Below, one piece after another: positions 25,301-37,300 of a stretch of DNA of 64,000 nucleotides (positions within the stretch are counted from its first letter, which is position 1; every line of letters starts with the position of its first letter). Source of the DNA: Charina bottae (lineage: Eukaryota; Chordata; Lepidosauria; Squamata; Charinaidae); assembly GCA_023362775.1 (NCBI GenBank), contig JALMGJ010000005.1:62439463-62503462 (forward strand), given 5' to 3'. The notes under the pieces were generated by a model. That model was not told the origin of the DNA, did no database searches, and was given only the letters and a program-made list of their open reading frames with translations. A program made the position numbers and the translations under genes.

Positions 25301-28300
25301 GTGAAACTCCCTTAAGGCAAGCTCGTGGGACTTTGGGGGCTTGTTTTTGTAGTGTGTGTGCTTTTGCGCTCACACTCCCTTGCCACCTGTTCGTTACCTC
25401 ACAAGTTTACCTCACAAGTTTCTCAGCAAAGTTTTACAACTGCCTCCCTGGTGTATTGTGTGTGATTGGGCTGGGACAGGACACTCTGCAACCGTTGTAG
25501 TGGCAAGCCAGTTGCCAAGCACCCAAATTGCAATCGCATGACCGCGGGGACGCTGCAATGGCTGGAATTCCAAGGACTGGTCGTAAGTCCCTCTCGTTCA
25601 GTGCTGTCGTAACTTTGAACGGTCGCTGAATGAGTGGTCGTAACCACAGGACTACCTGTAAAGGTCTTGTATAGAAGGACTGCTTCCACTTCAAAGAGAG
25701 GTTTGCTTTGGTAGGTTCTGTTAGAGGCACCGTCCAATATTGATTTATTCAGGGGGGAAAAAACACATTGGGCTTCTTCAATCCTATCCATTCAACTCCT
25801 GGCCTTTTTGCCTCTTTTTTTCTGATAGAACAAAGGCAACAGGAATGTCCTGTCCTGTCCCAGGTCTGACACACAAACACAGACATGCACAAAGGAGTAT
25901 AGTTCCAAAGCTTTGCTTGGTTTGAGTAATTACAGCAGCCGTGGGCAGGGTGTGTATGCAGACGCACACACAGTTTCAGACAGTCCCAAATCCCTAGGAA
26001 ATTTACAAGCAAGACCCCAGTTAGCAAAAGTTCCAAGCAGCAGGCAGAAGTATTGTCAGGGTGCAGTCCAGAGGTCGTAGAGTCTTTGCAGAGTTTCCAC
26101 AGGCAAGATTTCAGGGTACAACAGGCAGAAGCTCCAGTAAACAGAGTGGTTGTTCCCAATGGAGGATCGCTTGCTAGTGGTGGCTTTAAAATAGAGCCCC
26201 ACCAGGCGCAAGCAACCACCAGTGCGAACGCCCTTGCCTTGCAAGTTGCTGTTCTGCGCTACACTGGGAGGAGGTCCTGGATCAGACCCTTCATCTGCTG
26301 CTGCTGCTGCTGCTGCTGCTCCCAGCTGCCCCACAGGCTCTGCAGCCAGATCAGCCCCAGGTGTCTGTCTCCCTGCTGCTTCCTGAGGCAGGCTGCTGTT
26401 CCACAGGGTGCTCTGAAGGAACCTCAGACTCCTCCCAGTCTGGCCGTGTCAGAACTGGCCATGACGTAGAACACCTAATACTCAACAGCAAAGGTCACTT
26501 ATAAAACCGTGTTTCCCATACATTATTTTTCTGCATTGAAGAATAGTTCTGTTTTCATGTTCAGATGGTATTTAATATTTTTTGTTAAATTGATATATTT
26601 AATTTTTATAGTTAATAAATGATATTTGATCAGGATTTACAGTGGTCAGTTAACAGTGTGTATATATGTAAAAGTTAGAAAGCTGATTTGATAAAAGATA
26701 CAGTCTGATTTATTTTTATACCCTGTTAGATATCAATCAAAGAGAACATATCCTTTTAGATATGTAAATTATGAAAATGCAAATCATTTGATTACTGTAT
26801 AATGGCACCTTTTTTGACTGATTGCAAAACTTCTTCAATTAATGTTGTATTTCTCATATATGTGTAATTTAGTAATTATACAAAGCTCTAGTGATGCATT
26901 ATTTAAGTGCAGATTTGCAGAGGTAAAGTGATAGAATCTTGCCAAATAAGTTTCTTTAACTTTAAACTACAAAAACCCTTTACAATGCTAATACATTGAG
27001 TAGGAATATGCAAAACGTTCTAAGCTCAAAGCATTTCAAGATTGAAATGCCTGGAGTAGGTATTGAGTTCAAAATATTGGTATTGGAAGAATTTTCTCCT
27101 TACCTTGAAATAAACACACGGCTTTGAGTTTGGGACAAAACTGGGCCATTTTTAACACATACTGAGTATTCTAAGGGTTTCAAGTTCTGTTTTGTTCATT
27201 TTTTTAAAGTTGTGATTGGCTTGGTTTTCCATTCTCCCCCTTGCTGTAACAGAGATTAGTTCCCTACCTACTGCTGTTGGATAAGACTAGTTCAAAGCAG
27301 AAGGGAGTGAGACTGAAGCAGCAACAGCACTTACTGTATTTAAGCATTTGCCCAGAAGCAGATGTGTTGACTCTGATTTCCAGTCGTTGATATGTCTGGG
27401 TCAGTTAGTCAATGTCTTGCGTTGAGAGGCAATACTGGACAGATGATCCCAAGCATGAGAACTGATAAAAAGTGGTCTCACTTGCCTGATTGCCTGGTAG
27501 TTTTTCAGATTGCAACTTGTTAAATACAGAGACTGTGTTGCTTTAATTTGTTTGTTGCCAAAATGGTGCCAAATAAAGAAGTGCACATTGTGCTTATGCA
27601 CTAGGAAGAGAATGTTTGTGCTGCTGCTGTTGTTCATGGGCTGTGTAAAACTGAATCATAAGATATTATTCTTTACTGGAATTCACTGGTTGTTTGTGTA
27701 GGAAGACTAGAAAGAATGCACCTGAAATTTTGTTTTTATTGTTTTCTACAGTAATTTTTTTAAAGTTTTCACTTTTGTAAATAAATAACAACAACATTGG
27801 ACAACTTTTCTGTAGGTTAACTAATAGAGAGCAGTCAGCGTAGAATACCACCAAAACTAATTGAGTGGATTTGGAGAAAAATGAGGGAGCAAAAGGCTTG
27901 TTTCAGTTCTCGTTGTTCCGTATGGGACAACAATTTTGAGATTTTTGTTTCATATGGAATACAAAACAACATAGGTAGCTTTATTCTTTTGGAACTTAGC
28001 ATATTGGAATGTTTCAAAACAAAAAGCCCTTTCAATTTCATGCATACTTGTATTATATTTCTATTATAATAAATAATACTATCAGATAATATCTCTTATT
28101 ACAGTTTTAAAATTTAGAAACATATATTTTTTTGCAAGCCATGTTTATGAATTGTTCAGTAAAAAAGAATAGGATAATCTGGAATACTATAAATGATAGT
28201 ATTTTTAATACATTGATGCAGTGAAAGTTAATACATTCTCTTACGTTTTCTGTTTCTCTCCCATATTACTTTCTTGGTATTCCCAAATTCTTAGACAACA

Positions 28301-31300
28301 TGAAACTGTTATACCTAGCGAACTACCACTCATTCAGGAGGTCACCACTACACTACGGGAATGGTCCACAATATGGCGACAGCTTTATATTGTAAGTATT
28401 GTAGATGTCTTTAGAGTGCTTCTTTGTAGGGTAACCAAGGAGCTGAACCCATAAACCAGCCAAGCTAAATAAACCAATTAAATACATCCCAGTGATTTGA
28501 AATAATTGCTGAAGAACAGGAATATGCTTTGCATATTAACTTTCCCAGGTAGAAACTCTTTTATTTCCTATTAAAAAGACAATCTGTACTGCAGGCCTGT
28601 AAATCACAACTACCCAAAACATGCTACTGTCCTAGGTAGTTGTATTGTACTAGGTAAAAGATATGTGGATTGTCTCTAGATAAGGTAGTTTAATTTGCTC
28701 ATAGAATGTAAGTACTGGACAGACTAGGAGAAGCCACCACCTCCTGGGCCAGCCTATTCCATTATTGAACAGCTCTTGCCATTAAGAAATTTTTCTTGAT
28801 GTCCAGTTGAAATCTACTTCCTTGGAATTTAAATCCATTGTTTCATCTTCTGGAATGAGACTGAACAATTTAGCTTTGTCTTCTACGTGACAGACTTTCG
28901 AATACTTGAATATAGCTATCATATCTCCCCATAGTCTTCTTTTCCATGCTAAGTATATCCAAAGCTTCCAATCATTCCTCATTTTTTTCCTGCCAGGCTC
29001 TTTATTACTTTGGCTGGTCTCTTCTGGACATGCTTATATTTATCAGCGTCCTTCCTAAAATGCAGTGTCTAGAACAGGACACAGTATTCTAAGTGCACTC
29101 CGATCAATACAGAATATAGAGAAATAGAGAGGAAATTATAGTAGATTAGAAAGACCTGATGTTAGTTTGTGAATTTAATTCTATTATTTGTGCTAGTGTC
29201 AAAAACACCCAGAGAAAAAAAGGCATCCAGATATAGCCACGGAAGTCTTCATTGATGGATTTCCTTCTACATCACACCTTGTATGTGTAATTTTAATGCT
29301 GGATCTTGCATCAAAAGATGAGGTTTTATCAAATATTATATTCCCTTTCCAGTTTAGATGAAGGGAATGAATCAGTTAGCTTGCTTTCTTCTTTTCTTAC
29401 TACTGCTTAGTTTTATGCTGTGATGCATATCATCTATATATGACTTGGAAAGCATTCCAGTATTAATAATTAATCATAACCTAGATTTGCTTAGACTGAC
29501 AGTCAACCAATATTAGGCCTTACATCAGACAGCCCAACTAATTGTAACAGAATTCCGACTGTGAGAGTTTGTTCTGTCTGATTCTATTGTGAGGGGTGGA
29601 TGTCCTCTGTAAGATCTGGTCCCTCTGGACCAAATAATCACCACTGTCAGATAATAATATTTTATATGCTATTTAAATCCATAATGATGATTATCATTTT
29701 GATGCAGTTAATTCTGCACCTTTGTGAATGTAAAATTGCTAGTCCATCTGTGGATCTTTTGATCATAGCTAAGATAATATTTCTGTCATTTCTAATTTCA
29801 CTAAGAATATTGCAAGCCTGTATGTCAAATAACTTGTTAAGATGTCATGCCTTGCAGAAGAAAAACATGTTAAAAGTTTAATAAAAATAAATGAGGAATG
29901 TAGGATAAAAATGTAACAGCTGTATTTTAAAACTAGCCCACTTAAAATGCCTTCTCATGATAGAATACAGTACTTGAACTAAATCTTTCTTCTGAAGACA
30001 CAATTCAAAATGTTCTTTTACAAGTTTCTAGCAAATGAATACAGTTTTTATTTTTACTGGACTATTGATTCTTGGATCACAGATGAGTTACTTATGGTTG
30101 ATTTCATGTATAATACAGTATTTCCCCATCTGACTTTCTCCAAGAAATAAAAATGGTTTGGGATGAGAGGTGATGACCTACAAAGTCAAATAATAAACTT
30201 CATAGCTGAAGTTACATAAACCTGATTCCACACTCACCTTTTACCTCTGATCTATATTGGTTTGGTGGTATATTCCTGCATTACATTGACTGTAAACCAC
30301 CCAGAGTCCCTCTTGAGGGAGTTGGGCGGTGATAAATCGAATGAATGAATGAATGAATGAATGAATGAATGAATGAATGAATGAGGAAAGGCAGTACAAT
30401 CAACAAGAGAACTAACATGTTTTCTTCTCATATAGCAAGACAACAGAGAAATGTTCCGTAGTGTAAGATATATGATATATGATCTTATTGAATGGCGATC
30501 ACAAATATTGTCTGGAACACTACCCCAAGATGAGCTCAAAGAGCTGAAGAAGAAAGTCACAGCAAAGATTGATTATGGAAACAGGTTTGTGATGACTACT
30601 TGAAACATGCACATATTTCCTTGTTTGTTTATTTTTTTTTAGCTTTGATGATTTTTCATGCTTCTGTTTATGTGCCATATATTACATGTACATTAAAAAC
30701 ATTTATACTGTAACATAAACATTATTTGCAGAATCAAAGTAGCCTCTCTCTCTTGATTGCTAGAGAAAATGTATCAAGATTTACAATTTTCCAAATATGT
30801 ATTTTTTTTCCAAGCAGAACTCAGCAAAAGTAGCATGTAAAGAATTTCATTTATTACTTGTTTATCCAAAATTGCACTCAATTCAAAACTACAGCTATGC
30901 AATGATTTTGGAACAATATAATATGTGCTAAGATAATATGCACATAACCAATTAATTAGTTCAGATCCCCAGCTGCAGTAATAAACTATGACTGGCATTT
31001 AGATAAGATAGCTCTAAATAGATTTCTTAAATGCCTGAAGAGTAATTAAAATCTATTAACTTTAACTGATCAATTAGCAAAAAAGATTTTAACCGCTTTC
31101 AGCACAACCCATATCAAGTTAAAAGACCATAATAAAAATACTACAATAAACTTAATCACCTGCTTGGCAATCAGTCATTCCAACATCTATAAATAATTTC
31201 CAGGCTTAAATGGCAAATCTGGCCATGCTAAACAATATATTACAATCAGAAAATGAGAATTTCTCAGTATGTACAATTTACTTGATTGTAATCTAAGCAA

Positions 31301-34300
31301 TTTCTTCTTTGACATATCTCATTGTACATGAAGTAAATTTCAACTATTTTACAAACCCATGGATGGATGGATGGATGGATGGATGGATGGATGGATGGGC
31401 AGAGATAATTCAATGCACAGTATGATTTATGCTTTCCTTCTTGCTATTTAGGAGAAAAGTAAGTTTCATATTAGCCAAAGTTGGAAACTTTGGAACATAG
31501 CAGAATGTGTTGATCCTGTGGAAGTTCCTTTGAGATTTCCAGTGAAATGATAATTATCATAATTATCATTAAACATTAAACATGTTTTCTTCAAAAGCAG
31601 CCCTTTTCCTTCCTTTAACCCTAGATTTTCTATAGTTGCACTCAGATGAATGAGACTTTAAGATATATTAGAGATGACAGTTTGAATTTATCCAAGGCAG
31701 CATTAACATTCAGTAGGCCTGGTCAATACCTCTCTCGAACTACATTTTTAACATGCTTTGGAGTTCTTTGAATGTGCTTTTCAGGAAGCTTCGAAATTTT
31801 TTACTGTGGGGGGCGGAAATAATGGAGAAAGGCTTACCTCAAGGCAAACAAATTAAGAATTTAAATATTGTAAATGTTTTGTTTTATAATGAGCACATGA
31901 AAGTTGGTGGAGAGTACCAGAAGTGGTTTTGTTTTGTTTTGTGTTTTTGTTTGTTTATTTATTTATTTGGCTTTCTGGAAGATCAGTTACTGAAATATTT
32001 GTTGCATTTTTTCTTCCATCCCAGAAACGGGATTCTCTCTCAACTCCAATAATGCCAAATTATCTTAATCTCTTTCCATCTCTCTATTTATACCTTCTGT
32101 CTTACTTTTCAAAATTTCCACTTTGTCATTAATTTGTTTTACATCTCCAGTCACTTGTTTTACAGTGTTTTACATCTTCTTAAATTCTTCTTTCATCTCC
32201 TCTTTCATCTTTACAAGTCTTTCATCCATTCTCTCTCCAAAAGCTGTCAATTTCGTATTAAGTGATTCAGACAACTTTTTGCCTAATTCCTCAAACATTT
32301 CCTGAAGCAATTCTGGTGTAGAATTACTTCCTCTTTCTGCAGGTTGCTCTAATGATCCTCTCCTCCCTTCTCCTGTTTTTGCCGCTTTTCTGGTTAGTTG
32401 CCATTCTAATATTGTAATCCAAAAGTGAAAGTGTCTCAATTACAAGAGGGATAGTGAAAGGCAGGCTCCCTCCCCCCTTTTTTCTATTTTGTCTTCTTCC
32501 CTTAATACTTTCGTCTCAAATGGCACTCCTAGTTACAGTCACCATCACAATCTGGCTCATATTACCTTTATCTTTATTTTGTGAAATCCACCAATTGTCT
32601 ACGCTCTTTAATGCTAAACAAAAAACATTCCCATGAAAGTCTGGTTCATTTGTCTATTTTAATTCCAGTTTGTTCAAAAACACTTTTACAAAATTTAATA
32701 TTTCAAAATTACTGTGCCCTTTATCCGTTTTAAACTTATTTAAAATTATATAATTCCTATCCCCTCCAACAGCCCATTTGTTCTGCTCTAAGTTGCGTTT
32801 TGTGCGGGGCTATGTTTGTGATATAGGGTTATAATACAGCCATATATTTAAAAGATGTTTAAAAAGGCAGAGTACACCAGATAATCTGCATGGATCTATC
32901 TAAAAAGGGTACAAAGAAATACAATGTATTGTTTTATTTTGTCTGGTTTAAGAGTATTAAAAAGGACATTTGATCACCCTTCTTCCTACTCCAAATTGAA
33001 TATTTTAGTTTACAACTATGTAGATTGGAGGCAGAGGGACTTGACTGCAGAGGTTTTGAGCAAATATTATGTTAACCATGGTGTTGCGTTGGGTGTTTTC
33101 CTTTCCATACAGAATTCTGGATTTGGATCTAGTGGTAAGGGATGAAGATGGTAACATATTAGATCCAGACCAAACCAGCACAATCAATCTATTCAGAGCT
33201 CATGAAACAGCTTCCAAACAAGTGGAAGAAAGACTGCTGGAAGAAAAAGTGAGATACAAAATAATTTCTCCAAACTGATATTATGATAGTGTCAATGGCT
33301 GTAAAGTATGAATATGCACGTGCGTGCACGAGCACACACAAACACACAAAAGCAAAAGGAGAATGTTTTCTTTTGAACCCAAATCAAGCAATTGTGTTCT
33401 GGAGGTTTTGCAAAACTGTTTTGAGTCAGCCATTGCTTGGCAGAACTGAAAGCTACAAGAGTTTGTTTTCTTCTGGTTTTGAAGAAAATAAAATATTGTT
33501 AGGTGAATAGTGCAAGTCACCCCTCTCTACTCTCTAAGTCACCCCTCTCTACTCTCTAAGTCACCCCTCTGTACTCTCTGCAGCTCCCAGCATGTCATAT
33601 CCCACTGGCCTGCCCACCTCTAATATTCCCAGCTCCTTCCCCAGCCTCTGCTTCTTTTTCTCAGTTGCTGATGTCCTTGACTCTTCTCCTGTTCCTCTTA
33701 ACCATTTCTGTACAGGACAAGGGAGTCCCTGATCTTTGCGAGGCTTTCTCTCCTTCCCTTCAAACACAGATGCTCTTAGCTTTCCCCCCATTCTCCCTAA
33801 CTGCCCAGAATAAAACAGCTTCTGGTCTTCCCAGTACCTCAGTCTATCCATGTTCCAGCATGGTATATCCCACTGACCTGTCCCCACCCTCAGTGTTCCA
33901 AGCCCCCATCCCTTTTGCTCCCTGTCCTGCCTTCTCTCAGCCACTGATAGTCTTGGCATTTTCTCTTCTTGTTCCCATCAACCATTTCTGCCCAGAGCAA
34001 AACAGCCCCATCTTGTTCCATGCATGGAACCTAAACACCTGAAATAGGCACAGTTTGGTTAGGTCATAGATCACCTGAAACCAGCTGTTCTTTGAACAAG
34101 GCAGTTCATGCATTGAATATTTGGTACATCCTTACAATAAAGTCTGGGCATAGTGATCAATCAAAAATGTTCTTCACCATTACGTTTTCAAAAATACATT
34201 ATTTGCTTTATCTGGCTGTAGTATTATACCTTTTTCTAGAGTTTGGGGAATATGTTAGGCAGCGCTACAGAACCTGAAATTTGCAATCAAATGGTAAATT

Positions 34301-37300
34301 CTGTGCTTGGCCAGGATTTGTGTGGATTTGCAAATATGTCATTAGTCTGTTTAGTGAATTGTGCCTTCACTTACTTTGAAGTTAGTCCTGCAAGATCTAC
34401 ACAATTGCTTTGTAGCCATCTTCTTTCACCTTTTACATTTCCACATCTCTTAGAACTGTTCTACATTTAGCATAGGAGGCATAAATGGAGTGAAGGTGAC
34501 TAGGGATTAGTTAGTTATACAACTGTACGCCAATCCATATACACTTACAAGAGTATATTTATGTAATTGATTGTATCACTATATTTTTAAAATTTTGTAG
34601 TAATTGCAAAATATTGTATAACTTTTTTCTTTTTTTCTCTTGTGTTGTAGTCTCAAAAGCAGAATCTTGACATTAGTAGAGAAGCAAAATTTGCTGCAAC
34701 ACCTTCATTTGCATTATTTGTAAATCTGAAAAATGTTGTTTGCAAAATTGGAGAAGATGCTGAAGTCCTTATGTCTTTGTATGATCCTTTGGAATCTAAG
34801 TTTATCAGGTCAGTGCTTTAACAACTCTTGTGCTTGCTTTAAAACCTCACAAATCTCAAAGGTATCAAACAGATTTTATGTGATATATACAGTATTAACA
34901 TGGAAAAGACAAAGGGAACCACTGATATTGGTCATTAGCTACAAATTGTCTCTGGAAATTTCCTAAATCATCCTGTCTCCATGAAAGGTTGCAATGTTAA
35001 TTACCAGTTTTCTATTTGGTGGCATTTGTGGGACCTTCTGGTCCTGGTATGCCATTACTTTTTACAAGAAGAAGAAGTCAAATAACTTCTTGTGAAGTTC
35101 CCAGTTTGTTTAATATACAACATTGGAAATGCAATGTTAAAAGTTTTGGAACTTTTATAATGCATATTCGGTATCCTTTGTTATTGCATCCCCATATAGT
35201 TGCTTCATGCAAAAGATTCCATCAAACAAAATCTTCTATGCACTCTTTTTTTGAAAGAGATGGATGTTTTCTCATCCTGGAACAGAATGAGAATTGTAAT
35301 AGTCAACATCAGAGATCTGCTTTGAGATCAGACAAGATGAAAGCTATGAAACAAATGATACATTAAAAGTATAAATGATTATTAAAATAGGTATAATGCT
35401 TTTTATCTAAAATCTGTGTTTTAAAAAATTCACAGTAGATATATCTCTATGAAAATAAATTTGAGAAGGCTGTTTTGAATTTATTTTGTTTTAGACATAG
35501 CATGCTGCTAATCCCTTTTTGTTGGTGCATTAAGGTAAAAAAAATGAGGCTCCTTCTTGCACTCCCAGATCATTTTTATTTCTGTAACAATTAAAAGAAA
35601 AAACTTATTTTGTCCATATTTCTATTTTTTGATATTGATCTGAGATGTGTGTGTGTGTGTGTGTATGGTTAACTAAAGAAAAAATTTATACATTTTTACT
35701 TTATTAATTGTAAACCACCCAGAATCATTGGGCAACCTGTAAATTGTATAAATAAATAAGTCTGATTTATATCAAATTCTGAATAGCATCTCAATGTATA
35801 TGTTTAAATATAATGTTAATATATTTTAATGTAAAACTGCTTTTGCTTTCATAATGAGTAAGACACAGTCAAATGTTCTGTTTATTTGCATAGTGAGAAT
35901 TATCTGGTGAGATGGTCAAGTTCTGGTCTACCAAAAGACATAGATAAACTACATAATCTTCGAGCAGTCTTTACGGTAAATATCCTTTCTATATTTGTGG
36001 TACTTACATTATCCGGTTGCTTCAGTATTTTCCATGTTGTATAAGAATACGTACTTTGCGTACAAAGAGCCTTAGATTAACCTTTTGGTAGCTCCAGAAT
36101 TGGGAACGACTCCTTTAAATATTATGTAGCTGGTATCAATGTAACCAGCCTTCCATTCTGGCACTGTAGCATAAATTAAAAGAAAGCCAATACTAGAAAT
36201 TTCATTGGCCATGATGGCGAGTTTATTTATTTATTATTGTGTTTATTGTGTTTATACCCCGCCTATCCCCTCCCTAAGCGGAGGGCTCTAGGCGGCTTAC
36301 ATTCATCATACATATTATATTATACAGCATACTGTATATTACCCGCGTTGTTTTGGGCCCAAACGTATCTGCTCTTAATAAAGCTAGAGGCTTTGGGAAA
36401 ACTTGGCATAAACAATAAGGACTTAGGTAGACAAACAGTCTGATGGTATAAGAAACCTTCTATTTCTGCCAGTGTTCTTTCCAACTTCTCTGCAAGACAG
36501 ACAGAAACTTTATTTTGGTCATTGACCATTAAAAATACATAATATAAAACAAAGCAAAATTATCCCCTAATATCAATAACTGTTGGCAACCATTTGTGGG
36601 TGAAGCTTACACATAATGTAGCAAAATTTTGCTACTTTCAGAGAAATACATTTGTCTTGGTTATTTAACAGATAATGCAAGTAAAATTTATCATAGTGCC
36701 CCGGGAATTTAAATAAAAGGAGGGATTTAAATAAAAAGGGGATTTAAATAAAAGGGGGAACTTCTCTGCATACCTACATCATTGGGCCTGGGTGGAGTTT
36801 TGCACGTTTTTTGAGGCAGTCTCTTCCTTCCAGGACTGGAAACATATTTAGAGAACACTATCTTAAGCAGATGTGCCTCATAAGTTTTGTTTACTCTTGG
36901 TTAATGCATTTAAAATCTACATGGACTTCCCTGTGGTGTTATTAAAATAACATTCTCCATCCCCTCTCCAAAATAAACAATTTTGAATTCTTTTCACACT
37001 TGGAGGGAAAATAGCCTTTTAATTTAGCAAAATTGTTCAAGATTCTGTATAACAACTTTTAAGAGGTCTAAGTAAACATATCCCTTAACTGTCATTATGA
37101 ACATTTGGCCATGTAAAAAGGATTTTAAAAATGATGAAATGACATCTGAGAAGGCTAAATAGTAAAGCTTCTGTATGAATTGTAAAATAGAAGTATGGGA
37201 GTATTTTGTAAGGAAAAATTCACATTTCTAGGACCTTGGCAGCAGTAAAGACCGGAAGAGAGAGAAGATCAGTTTTGTGTGTCAGATTGTACGAGTTGGC

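Larger units (their letters stand above)
24748..25483 (+). mobile_element. Solo LTR of a retrotransposon
   Basis: The 736-bp block starts tgtcatgg and ends acaggaca (TG...CA rule) and has an exact 5-bp duplication ctctg (24743-24747 and 25484-25488). A TATA box, tataaaaag, is at 25165. No internal region remains, so it arose by recombination between LTRs. The retroelement family (gypsy-type or endogenous retrovirus) is not determined. Confidence 0.85.
24350..25660. mobile_element. Mariner-type MITE (aggtagtcctcg family) with nested solo LTR
   Basis: Ends aggtagtcctcgggtta and ccacaggactacctgta are inverted. The interior has paired blocks such as gtcgctaagtgatgcag and cagcaatcctggcagtcct found in the copies at 37511 and 63008. 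A solo LTR occupies 24748-25483. The superfamily is inferred from TA at the other copies' borders. Confidence 0.8.

Noticed and set aside
29190..29285. Exon-like stretch with ag before and gtatgt after (tcaaaaacacccagagaaaa region)
   Set aside because: The flanking DOCK1 exons join directly in frame and match the family without it; the translation fits nothing in DOCK1.
33665..34042. 125-codon + frame with an apparent signal-peptide-like start
   Set aside because: Lies in the pyrimidine-rich tandem duplication in a DOCK1 intron; Leu/Ser/Pro content follows from CT richness.
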